Of a stretch of DNA of 17,333 nt, positions 1-6,340 are shown in pieces. The stretch lies in NCBI GenBank assembly GCA_031270205.1, contig JAISYA010000083.1, positions 1 to 17,333 of the forward strand, in the 5' to 3' direction. The position numbers and the translations under genes are program-made. Each line of letters opens with the position of its first letter. The stretch's first letter is position 1. A model generated the notes under the pieces. The model saw only the letters and a program-made list of their open reading frames with translations, was not told the DNA's origin and searched no databases. Source of the DNA: Treponema sp. (GTDB lineage Bacteria; Spirochaetota; Spirochaetia; Treponematales; Breznakiellaceae).

Positions 1-894
1 GTGATTGTTGCCGCGTACCGGTCTATAGATACCGATATTGTTTGGGCCGCTCCCGGTTCGGGGAACCTTATCATACAGGCGCTTGGCGGCAAGTTGAAAT
101 TCCGGCCTTCCGGTCCTCCCGATGTGCTTGAAGCCGTTATAAAAAATAGTGATGATATAGAAGCTATCGATATTGAAAAATTCAGGAAAGACCCAATGCT
201 GTCGCATGTTATGGAAATCACGAAGTGTATCATCGATAAGACCGCCCCATATTTTGCCCTTGGCGGCAGTATGTGGGGGCCGCTGACTCTGGCGGGGCTT
301 TTATACGGCGCGGAGCCGCTCATGCGGGATATGCGCCGGAATAAGGACGCGGTCCATGTCATACTCGACTGGACGGCCCGGCTTTACCTTGCGTATATAG
401 AGGATTATATCAAAAATGGTATAGACCTTATTACTGTGGGAGAGCCTACCGCTTCTGGCGATATGATTTCCCGCGCGCATTTTGCCGAATTTGTTGTTCC
501 GGTCCTTAAAAAAATTTACGCATCTCTTGCCGGGAGGGGGATAAAAACCTGCCTTCATATCTGCGGCAATATAGAAAACCGCCTTGACTTAATCGCGGAA
601 ACCGGCGCGGACCTTGTCTCGCTTGATTATAAAGTCAGTCTTAAAAAAGCCCGGGAAGCCTTCGGCGGCAGAATCGCGTTTGCGGGGAACATTAACCCGG
701 TAGATGTTTTACAGCATGGGACACGGGAGGAAATACGGCAGGCCGGCAGTCAGTGTATAGCGGACGCCGGTACGGCTGGCTTTATCCTCATGCCCGGTTG
801 TGATATTCCGCCGTCCACGCCGGCCGGGAATATTAAAACAATGGCCGGCGCCGCTCATTCTTATTCCCCAACAGGAGGAGATTGTGCCTGTTAA
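1..894 (+). CDS. Uroporphyrinogen decarboxylase-family (MtaA/CmuA-type) methyltransferase, 5'-truncated by the window
   Basis: The visible 297 residues match the URO-D fold family used by cobamide-dependent methyltransferases, which move a methyl group between a corrinoid protein and an acceptor thiol such as tetrahydrofolate or coenzyme M systems. The zinc-ligand pattern of that subgroup is visible: His186 and Cys188 in LHICGN, and Cys267 in MPGCDIPPSTP. These ligands separate it from true haem-pathway HemE, which lacks them. The family is usually about 340 residues, and the conserved segment around GSGNLIIQALGG normally has some 50-70 residues before it, so the GTG at position 1 is probably internal and the real start lies upstream of the window. 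The C-terminus ends in an unusual CxC (Cys295, Cys297). A short ORF overlaps its stop codon. The exact methyl donor and acceptor cannot be told from sequence. Confidence 0.85.
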   Translation: MIVAAYRSIDTDIVWAAPGSGNLIIQALGGKLKFRPSGPPDVLEAVIKNSDDIEAIDIEKFRKDPMLSHVMEITKCIIDKTAPYFALGGSMWGPLTLAGLLYGAEPLMRDMRRNKDAVHVILDWTARLYLAYIEDYIKNGIDLITVGEPTASGDMISRAHFAEFVVPVLKKIYASLAGRGIKTCLHICGNIENRLDLIAETGADLVSLDYKVSLKKAREAFGGRIAFAGNINPVDVLQHGTREEIRQAGSQCIADAGTAGFILMPGCDIPPSTPAGNIKTMAGAAHSYSPTGGDCAC

Positions 895-1003
895 CTTTGA
901 ACTAAAAGAAGCCCGGAAACGCGAGGACCGCCTTTGTCCCTGTATAACATACGGCGGTACGCTTTTCGCTTTACAGAAGAGGAACCCTTTGAATGAACGA
1001 TAA
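884..1003 (+). CDS. Possible 39-residue ORF coupled to the upstream methyltransferase gene
   Basis: A GTG at 884 lies inside the end of the previous gene, whose stop is at 892-894. It is preceded by the perfect Shine-Dalgarno sequence AGGAGGAG at 873-880. The frame runs 39 codons to TAA at 1001-1003 and encodes a charged peptide with a CPC motif (LCPCITYGG). The overlap and strong ribosome-binding site suggest translational coupling. I do not recognise the product. It could be a genuine small protein, or the surviving 5' end of a longer operon partner, for example a corrinoid-activation protein, cut off when the oppositely oriented gene was joined here. The evidence is the ribosome-binding site and the overlap only. 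Confidence 0.35.
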   Translation: MPVNFELKEARKREDRLCPCITYGGTLFALQKRNPLNER

Positions 1004-1726
1004 TTACGCCCTGAAAAGGGCTACAAATTCTTCCGGACTGATATCCACCGCGCCGAGATCGGTTTTGTAATCCAGGGGCATGCCGAGATCGAAAAAGGCG
1101 AAGTTCCGCTCCTGTAGATACCGCGTGGTAAGGATAAGCTGCACCGTGCCGGCATTGTTCTCGTCATAAAAGCCGGAATAACTGGTGTAGACCCTTCCCG
1201 CGGCCACGCCGAATTCGCCGGCAACGAGTTTGCCTTCACGGTACAGGGCGAAAGAAACGGGGCGCGCGGCTTCCGGCGGGCCGCAGACCGGCATGGGGCC
1301 GGCGTTTCCCCGTATTTTCCTGATACTTTCCACGAGCGGCGGGGTGAGCCAGCCTGAGCCGTGGACCTGCACGCAACGGTCAAGGATACGGTCAAAATCC
1401 GCGCCGGGGCGCAGTTCATAGCGGGGCAGAAAACGGCGGATTGAGCGCTTTACATGGAGGTTTTCGAAAAACAGGACGGAACGGACCAGGTGCAGTTTCG
1501 GCAAGAGGACGAAGGCGCTTTCCCCACTGTCCTCTTCGTCGAGGACCTCGGCGGACATTACCAAAAAACCCGCTTCCATAAGCCGGGCCACAAAGGAGGG
1601 GCTGAAATCCAGGGAGACGCAGAATTCCTCGTTATAGCCGCTGGCAAGCATGGCGTCCACTATCCGGTGGATGTCGTCTTCGGGGGAAATCAGCAGGTAT
1701 CCGGTGGAAGTATAATGAAGATACAT
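1004..1726 (-). CDS. Leucyl/phenylalanyl-tRNA-protein transferase-like (Aat family) protein
   Basis: This 240-residue protein has the Aat/GNAT-like layout. A segment RSVLFFENLHVKRSIRRFL (residues 82-100) corresponds to the family's FHVSRSLRK region. WLTPPLVESI (126-135) matches the TWITPEMIEAY region. LVAGEFGVAAGRVY (167-180) matches the LVGGLYGVALG strand, followed by NNAGT where Aat has NASK. Classical Aat adds Leu or Phe from tRNA to N-terminal Arg/Lys of proteins for N-degron breakdown. The catalytic pair Asp186/Gln188 of E. coli Aat aligns by eye with Asp213 and Gly215, so the Gln is missing, and the GESMFS motif is replaced by TSYSGF. The protein may therefore act differently. There is no Shine-Dalgarno site before the ATG; a promoter lies immediately upstream (see 1734-1762). 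It is divergent from the rpmH operon. Confidence 0.75.
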   Translation of the reverse strand: MYLHYTSTGYLLISPEDDIHRIVDAMLASGYNEEFCVSLDFSPSFVARLMEAGFLVMSAEVLDEEDSGESAFVLLPKLHLVRSVLFFENLHVKRSIRRFLPRYELRPGADFDRILDRCVQVHGSGWLTPPLVESIRKIRGNAGPMPVCGPPEAARPVSFALYREGKLVAGEFGVAAGRVYTSYSGFYDENNAGTVQLILTTRYLQERNFAFFDLGMPLDYKTDLGAVDISPEEFVALFRA

Positions 1727-1733
1727 CGGCTAC

Positions 1734-1762
1734 AGTATAAAGCCTTGACCATTTTTTCCCAA
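1734..1762 (-). promoter_or_regulatory. Sigma-70-type promoter of the Aat-like gene, leaderless spacing
   Basis: On the minus strand a TTGGGA box (1757-1762), a 17-bp spacer and TATACT (1734-1739) are followed by only 7 nt before the ATG at 1726. The expected transcription start is therefore at or beside the start codon, and no Shine-Dalgarno site is present. Confidence 0.55.
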
Positions 1763-1790
1763 TAACCTATACTGGTGGTCTTGATTGGAA

Positions 1791-1927
1791 GGCCGGGTAC
1801 ATACCCCGCCCTTCAGGGCGTAAAGGTAGTACTATGAGATATGATGTTTATAAAGGCGAATTGGGTATGTACCCAGCCGGTATAATAAATTTTCTATCCA
1901 ACGCGCCCTTCAGGGCGGGGAGGGTCA
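1791..1927. mobile_element. Possible IS200/IS605-type mini-element (palindrome pair)
   Basis: Two identical 14-nt palindromes, CGCCCTTCAGGGCG, lie at 1807-1820 and 1904-1917. Two inverted copies of a GGCYGGGTACATACCC-type sequence lie at 1791-1806 and 1863-1878. The right palindrome continues into GGGGAGGGTCA, which resembles the hairpin plus G-rich tail at the right ends of IS200/IS605 (TnpB-type) elements. TTGAT at 1781-1785 resembles the target used by some members. No transposase is present, so it would be a non-autonomous remnant. It also contains a TATAAT at 1881-1886 that may drive rpmH. Alternatively the palindromes are simply regulatory hairpins in the rpmH leader. Confidence 0.4.
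1881..1886 (+). promoter_or_regulatory. Candidate -10 box for the rpmH operon
   Basis: A perfect TATAAT sits 82 nt upstream of rpmH, inside the palindrome-rich element. No good -35 is seen at 16-18 bp spacing (GAATTG at 1858-1863 is weak; TTGGGT at 1861 is only 14 bp away). A transcript from here would begin near 1893 and carry the second GCCCTTCAGGGC hairpin in its leader. Confidence 0.4.
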
Positions 1928-1967
1928 TTAGCTTTCATGAACCTTTATATAGACAGGAGTAAATCCC

Positions 1968-2123
1968 ATGAAACGGACTTATCAACCCAGTAAAGTGAAG
2001 CGGAACCGCAAGTTCGGGTTCCGCGCCCGAATGAAAACCCGCGGCGGAAGACTCGTTCTTAAGCGCCGCAGGGCCAAGGGGCGGTTTAAACTGACCGCTT
2101 CTGACGAGAAAAAGCCCTATTAG
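1968..2123 (+). CDS. rpmH: 50S ribosomal protein L34
   Basis: The 51-residue product begins MKRTYQPSKVKRNRKFGFRA and continues with the RMKTRGGRLVLKRRRAKGR core, the unmistakable L34 signature. L34 is a small, very basic protein of the large ribosomal subunit. It is slightly longer than the usual 44-46 residues because of an acidic tail (SDEKKPY) with no counterpart in most L34s. AGGAG at 1955-1959 lies 8 nt before the ATG. It is the first gene of the conserved rpmH-rnpA-yidD-yidC-khpB cluster. dnaA, which often precedes rpmH, is not visible upstream; instead there is a divergent Aat-like gene and a palindromic element. Confidence 0.97.
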   Translation: MKRTYQPSKVKRNRKFGFRARMKTRGGRLVLKRRRAKGRFKLTASDEKKPY

Positions 2124-2502
2124 CGGGGAGAGTGGTTCTTTTCGCTTTAAGCGGGAGGAACGTCTAAAGGGAAGGAACGAGATTCGGGAAGTTTTCAGCC
2201 GGGGCAAGCGCTTTGGCTGCCGCGGAGCGAAGCTCTTTGTGTTAAAAAACAGCCTGTCCCGCAACCGGATATGTTTTACTGCTTCCCGGGGTTTCAGGAA
2301 CGCTGTGGAACGGAACCGGGCGAAGCGGCTTGGCCGGGAGGTCTACCGGTGTTTGCGGCCCCGTCTCGCGGGCGGTTGTGATTTAATTCTATTGGTTTAT
2401 CCCGAAGCAAGGCCCGCGCCGGCGGCCATTGTGAAAAAAAACAGATTGGCGGCCCGGACGGCGCAGCTTTCCTTTCTGCTAACCAGGGCTGGTTTGCTGT
2501 GA
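2119..2502 (+). CDS. rnpA: Ribonuclease P protein component; non-canonical start
   Basis: RnpA is the protein cofactor of the RNase P ribozyme, which trims the 5' leaders of pre-tRNAs. The signature NAVERNRAKRLGREVYR (RNxxKRxxRE type) is clear, as are the expected N-terminal strand residues RFKREERLKGRNEIREVFSRGKRF encoded from about 2143. The only ordinary start in this frame is GTG at 2239, which would delete that whole N-terminal part and leave 87 residues. The frame is open back to a TGA at 2092-2094 and has no ATG, GTG or TTG in between. Candidates are ATT at 2119, overlapping the rpmH stop in ATTAG and giving 127 residues, or CTG at 2101. I chose ATT by length and position. The stop overlaps the yidD start (TGATG). 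Identity is certain; the start is not. Confidence 0.85.
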   Translation: MSGESGSFRFKREERLKGRNEIREVFSRGKRFGCRGAKLFVLKNSLSRNRICFTASRGFRNAVERNRAKRLGREVYRCLRPRLAGGCDLILLVYPEARPAPAAIVKKNRLAARTAQLSFLLTRAGLL

Positions 2503-2708
2503 TGAAGCATATAGCAGTTTGTTTAATCCGGTTTTATCAAAAAGCCGTATCTCCGCATTTTCCATCGTCGTGCAGGTACTATCCGACTTGTTCGGAATAT
2601 GCCCTTTTGGCGGTTGAAAAATACGGCGTTCTGCGCGGTTCCCTCTTGGCGATTAAGCGGATACTGCGCTGTCATCCTTTTCATCCGGGCGGCTATGATC
2701 CGGTTTAG
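2502..2708 (+). CDS. yidD: Membrane protein insertion efficiency factor YidD
   Basis: The 68-residue product is nearly all family signature: IRFYQKAVSPHFPSSCRYYPTCSEYA, then a LLAIKRILRCHPFHPGGYDPV tail, with the three conserved cysteines of CRYYPTC and RCHP. YidD is a small, membrane-associated protein with an amphipathic N-terminal helix that helps YidC-dependent insertion. The ATG at 2502 shares its A with the rnpA stop (TGATG), the usual one-base coupling; a GTG at 2499 would add one residue. Only 20 nt separate its stop from the yidC start, consistent with cotranscription. Length is normal for the family. Confidence 0.95.
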   Translation: MKHIAVCLIRFYQKAVSPHFPSSCRYYPTCSEYALLAVEKYGVLRGSLLAIKRILRCHPFHPGGYDPV

Positions 2709-2728
2709 CTTTAAGTTAAGGAAGTAAC

Positions 2729-4534
2729 ATGGAAAAGAATACGATATTGGCGGTGGTCCTTTCCATCGTAGTGCTGGTGGCGTTTTACGCGGTGCAGGGG
2801 ATCTTTTTTCCGCCCGCCGCCCCTGCGCCGCCGGCCCCAAGCGTCCCCTCCGCGGTCAGCGAGGCCCCGTCCCAGCAGCCCCCGCCCGTTTCCGCCCCGC
2901 TTCAGGAGATCCCCCTGTCCGAGGGAACGGCGGCGGACGGGGCGGACGGCGAGCCTGATGGTCCCCAAACGGAACAGCGCGTAACCATCGACACCGAACT
3001 CCTGACGGTGATCCTTTCCAGCGCCGGCGGGGATGTGGTCTCCTGGAAACTCAAGGAACACAACGACAAAGAAGATTTTGTGGAGATGGTCCTTTCGGGG
3101 GACAGCGAGGCCCACGCCTTTACGCTGGCCTTCGGCGGCCTCAATGCCCAGCCGCTTACATCGTTCTTTTATGTGAACCGCATCTCGGAGTACTCGCTGG
3201 AATTCTACCGGGATTTTGCCATTCCTTCGGGCAGCGGCGCTTCCCCCGGCCGCTTCCGGCTGACCAAGCGCTACGATTTTAAGCCCGCCGATTATATGTT
3301 CGAGCTGACCGTCAGCCTGGACGGCGGCCATTCAATGCAGGGTTTCAACTTCGGCGGCGCGGCCTACACACTGGCCTTCGGTCCCCAGATCGGCCCCGGC
3401 TTTGAAAAACTCGACAACCGCTATGATTACCGCCAGTACGTCACCTATACCAACGGCAAGCGGAAACAGGAAAAAGTCAATAATTCCAATCCGGTGATTA
3501 TCGCTACCCGGCCCGCCTGGGCGGCGATTTCCGGCAAGTACTTTACCGTGATCGCCATTCCCTATCTTGCCCAGTACGACATTAACTTTTCCGAAAAACC
3601 GGAACCCGGCATTCCTTCCTCGTCCCGCATCAATATTATCCGTCCGGCCCTGAATAGTCCCCGCACCGCCGATACCTACCGCTTCTACCTGGGCCCGAAA
3701 ACCCAGGATGTCCTGGGCCTGTACAACAACGGAAACAACGCCTTCGGCCTTAAAGACACGCAGCTCCTTGAGGTTGCCCCCAGCGGCATTTTAAGCCCCC
3801 TGGAAAAAGCCCTGAAATGGCTGCTGCTCCTGTTCTACCGGATCGTTCCCAACTACGGCATAGCGATTATCCTCCTCACCCTGTTTGTGAAAATCGTGTT
3901 CTTCCCGCTGACCAAGAAAAGCTCCGAGGCAACGCTGCGGATGCAGGCCGTCGCGCCCAGGATCAAGGAATTGCAGACAAAATACAAGGACAATCCCCAA
4001 AAACTGAATACCGAGATGGCGGCGTTTTATAAAAAGGAAGGCTACAATCCCCTTTCGGGCTGCCTCCCCATGCTGCTGCAGATTCCGATTTTCTTCGCCA
4101 TGTACAACCTCTTTAACAATCACTTTGATCTGCGGGGCGCGATGTTCATTCCCCGCTGGATTCCCGACCTGTCCCTTCCCGAGGCGATCTGGAATTTCCC
4201 CAGCGGTGTCAGGCTGCCCATACTCGGCTGGACCGCGCTGCGGCTCCTGCCCTTTATGTATGTCGGCTCACAACTGCTTTACGGAAAAGTAACCCAAACC
4301 CCGGATCAGCAGAACAACAGCCAGATGAAGATGATGCTATACGTCATGCCGATCATGTTTTTTTTCATCCTGTATGAAGTGCCGTCCGGGCTGCTGATAT
4401 ACTGGATTTTCTCCAATCTGCTCACCCTGGTACAGCAGTTGGCAATCAACAAATACCTCGCGCCCAGGCGGGCGGCGGCGATGGCGGCGAATCCGGAACC
4501 GGTAATCGCCCCGAAAAAGAAAAAGCGAAAATGA
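2729..4534 (+). CDS. yidC: Membrane protein insertase YidC
   Basis: YidC (Oxa1/Alb3 superfamily) inserts and folds inner-membrane proteins, alone or with SecYEG. The 601-residue protein has the Gram-negative form: an N-terminal membrane helix (residues 5-27), a Pro/Ala-rich linker (28-60), a large periplasmic beta-sandwich domain (about 85-345) and a C-terminal insertase core (about 360-580). The core holds Lys388 in FVKIVFFPLTKKS where E. coli has the hydrophilic-groove Arg366, the NPLSGCLPMLLQIPIFFAMY stretch (440-459) and VPSGLLIYWIFSNLLTLVQQ (551-570). It ends in a lysine-rich tail (PKKKKRK), as expected for ribosome contact. AAGGAAG at 2718-2724 precedes the ATG. It follows yidD and precedes khpB in the standard order. 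Confidence 0.97.
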   Translation: MEKNTILAVVLSIVVLVAFYAVQGIFFPPAAPAPPAPSVPSAVSEAPSQQPPPVSAPLQEIPLSEGTAADGADGEPDGPQTEQRVTIDTELLTVILSSAGGDVVSWKLKEHNDKEDFVEMVLSGDSEAHAFTLAFGGLNAQPLTSFFYVNRISEYSLEFYRDFAIPSGSGASPGRFRLTKRYDFKPADYMFELTVSLDGGHSMQGFNFGGAAYTLAFGPQIGPGFEKLDNRYDYRQYVTYTNGKRKQEKVNNSNPVIIATRPAWAAISGKYFTVIAIPYLAQYDINFSEKPEPGIPSSSRINIIRPALNSPRTADTYRFYLGPKTQDVLGLYNNGNNAFGLKDTQLLEVAPSGILSPLEKALKWLLLLFYRIVPNYGIAIILLTLFVKIVFFPLTKKSSEATLRMQAVAPRIKELQTKYKDNPQKLNTEMAAFYKKEGYNPLSGCLPMLLQIPIFFAMYNLFNNHFDLRGAMFIPRWIPDLSLPEAIWNFPSGVRLPILGWTALRLLPFMYVGSQLLYGKVTQTPDQQNNSQMKMMLYVMPIMFFFILYEVPSGLLIYWIFSNLLTLVQQLAINKYLAPRRAAAMAANPEPVIAPKKKKRK

Positions 4535-4552
4535 AAAACAAGGAGAACTGTT

Positions 4553-5284
4553 ATGACCTATGAATTTGAAGGCCGTACCGAGAAAGAAGCGATTGATCGC
4601 GCGGCGGAAGAACTGCGTCTTGAAAAAGACGATTTTGACGTGGAGATTCTGGAGGTCCAGCGTCAGGGCATTTTCAAAAAAGGCCGGGTACGGATCAGGG
4701 TGCACACCGACAAGCCGGCCGCCGCGCCGTATGCGGCGCCGGCGGAAGGCGGCGCGCCGGACCGCGGCGGAGCGGAAGAAAGCGGAGTTTCGCGCAGGAC
4801 GGGTTTCGGCGCTCCTGAGGCGCAGACCGATTTTGAGCAGACGCTGATTGATTTTGTTACGAATCTCATTACACACATGGGCTACAGCGGCACGGTTTCG
4901 GTTCTGTTCCGGGAGGACCGAAAACTCGGCCTTAAAATCGATTCCGAATATTCTTCGATACTGATCGGAAAAAAGGGAAAGAACCTCGACGCCCTGCAAC
5001 TGCTGGCGAACATCTACGCGGGCAGGCAGGGCCGGGAGGATATGCGGATCATCCTCGACACCGAGAATTACCGCATCCGCCGGGAAGAATCCCTGGTCCG
5101 CCTCGCCTACACCGTGGCCGACCGGGTCCGCGAAAACCGGGGTTCGGTTTTGCTTGAACCGATGAATCCCTTTGACCGCCGCCTTATCCACACCACGCTG
5201 AACGACATCGCCGATGTGGAAACCAAGAGTGAAGGCGAAGGCCTGTATAAGCAGGTGCGGGTCTATTACAAGGGACTGCGGTAG
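4553..5284 (+). CDS. khpB: KhpB/Jag (EloR) RNA-binding protein with Jag-N, KH and R3H domains
   Basis: The 243-residue protein shows all three domains of the family. A Jag-N domain (1-50, with GRTEKEAIDRAAEEL and QRQGIFKKGRVRI) is followed by an Ala/Gly-rich disordered linker (52-90). The KH domain (about 93-170) carries the GxxG loop IGKKGKN at 138-144. The C-terminal R3H domain (about 180-243) has the Arg209-x3-His213 signature in PFDRRLIH. In Firmicutes the protein pairs with KhpA as an RNA chaperone linked to cell elongation; its role in spirochaetes is less known. It lies 18 nt after yidC with AAGGAG at 4541-4546 upstream, so it is the likely last core member of the rpmH operon. The linker is GC-richer than its surroundings. 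Confidence 0.93.
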   Translation: MTYEFEGRTEKEAIDRAAEELRLEKDDFDVEILEVQRQGIFKKGRVRIRVHTDKPAAAPYAAPAEGGAPDRGGAEESGVSRRTGFGAPEAQTDFEQTLIDFVTNLITHMGYSGTVSVLFREDRKLGLKIDSEYSSILIGKKGKNLDALQLLANIYAGRQGREDMRIILDTENYRIRREESLVRLAYTVADRVRENRGSVLLEPMNPFDRRLIHTTLNDIADVETKSEGEGLYKQVRVYYKGLR

Positions 5285-5311
5285 ATTGCGGTTCACGGGA
5301 GCATACGCGGT

Positions 5312-6133
5312 ATGAAAAACGGAATTGCGCTGTGTATGATGCTCGTGGCCGCCGCGCCGGTTTTTTCCGCCTCCCTGGAGGAACTGGTCGGCGCGGAGCG
5401 GGCGGCGGCATTGATCTCCGGAGACCGCATTGTCGAAGTGCAATTGAAAAACCCCGGCCTCAGGATACTGCCCCGGCATGAGGAACTGCGGCGCATAATC
5501 ACCGAAACCATGGACAGCCTCTCTCCTTCGCTCCTGGTGGAAACCCTGTACCGCTATCAAAAAAAGCAAACCGCCGCGGGCGCCTGGAGCGGCGCCGAAC
5601 GGACGGCGCTCTTCAACCAGGCCCTGGCCCTAAGTACCCTGACCGGCATTGAATACTACTCGGCAAGCCGCCGGGCCATGCGGACTTTTTACGAATCATC
5701 GCGGGTAATCGACGGCCCCGACACCAAAAAGGTCCTCAGCGACCCGGTATATCCCGCGCCGCCCGCCTCCCTTACCCTGTACGCCCGGCAAAAGGACCTT
5801 ACCTTTGGCGACAACATCTACCGCTATAGCTACCTGAACGTCGCGGACGCCTTCTGCTGCGTGCAGGAGAATCTGACCGCCCTGACCGCCGGCATTATTC
5901 CGGCGGTGGGCAGAAACAAACTCCGCAGCGTGATGGCGGTAATCGACTGCGGCGATTCACTGTTGATTTATCTCGTTTCCATGGCAAAAACTGTGTCCCT
6001 GCCCGGCATGGGGGAGCGCATCGGCAACTCTTTTACCAACCGGGCGGAAGCGATGCTCAAATGGTTCACCGGCAGGGCGGATAAGGCGCTGGGCGAGGAA
6101 AAAATTAAAAATGAAGAAGGCAAAGAATACTAA
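5312..6133 (+). CDS. Secreted protein of unknown function (Treponema-type)
   Basis: I do not recognise an enzymatic family. The 273-residue protein has a clear signal peptide (MKNGIALCMMLVAAAPVFSA, cleavage likely after residue 20) and no lipobox, so it should be periplasmic or exported. The mature part looks mostly alpha-helical, with a YYSASRRAMRTFYESS segment, a VYPAPPASLTLYARQKDLTFG segment and two adjacent cysteines (FCCVQ). It may belong to a family of uncharacterised Treponema proteins (possibly DUF6675, a name from memory and unverified). It starts 27 nt after khpB with CGGGAG upstream, so it may be read from the same transcript. The last residues, KIKNEEGKEY, come from an A-rich stretch typical of intergenic mini-repeats, so the true C-terminus may have been extended by one. 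Confidence 0.75.
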   Translation: MKNGIALCMMLVAAAPVFSASLEELVGAERAAALISGDRIVEVQLKNPGLRILPRHEELRRIITETMDSLSPSLLVETLYRYQKKQTAAGAWSGAERTALFNQALALSTLTGIEYYSASRRAMRTFYESSRVIDGPDTKKVLSDPVYPAPPASLTLYARQKDLTFGDNIYRYSYLNVADAFCCVQENLTALTAGIIPAVGRNKLRSVMAVIDCGDSLLIYLVSMAKTVSLPGMGERIGNSFTNRAEAMLKWFTGRADKALGEEKIKNEEGKEY

Positions 6134-6340
6134 CGAAGGAATGTTGAACGGCGGCCCGGCCGAAGCGCGCGAAGCAAACGGCCGGTATTTCCCCTGACTC
6201 GCCGCTTTCCCGCTCTGCCCCGCGCTCATTGCTCCCTCATTTTTTATTCTCCATTACTCCCTGCCGCGGGCGGAGTCTCTCTCTACCCATACCGGCCCCT
6301 TTGGTGTACACTGTGGAAAATACCATCAGGAGGTTATGTA

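Noticed and set aside
1008..1021. GCCCT-GAAA-AGGGC hairpin as a terminator
   Set aside because: The stem is only 5 bp, no T-run follows on either strand, and it lies within the last codons of the Aat-like gene.
1727..1967. Chromosomal origin (oriC) next to rpmH
   Set aside because: No dnaA gene and no cluster of DnaA boxes (TTATCCACA-type) is visible upstream of rpmH.
2132..2167. GTG at 2132 after GGGGAGA as the rnpA start
   Set aside because: It is in another frame and stops after 11 codons, so it cannot start RnpA without a frameshift.
4337..5569. 410-codon minus-strand ORF opposite yidC, khpB and the secreted protein gene
   Set aside because: The plus strand carries clear YidC and KhpB domains over the same bases; long antisense frames are common in GC-rich DNA and no protein family is visible.
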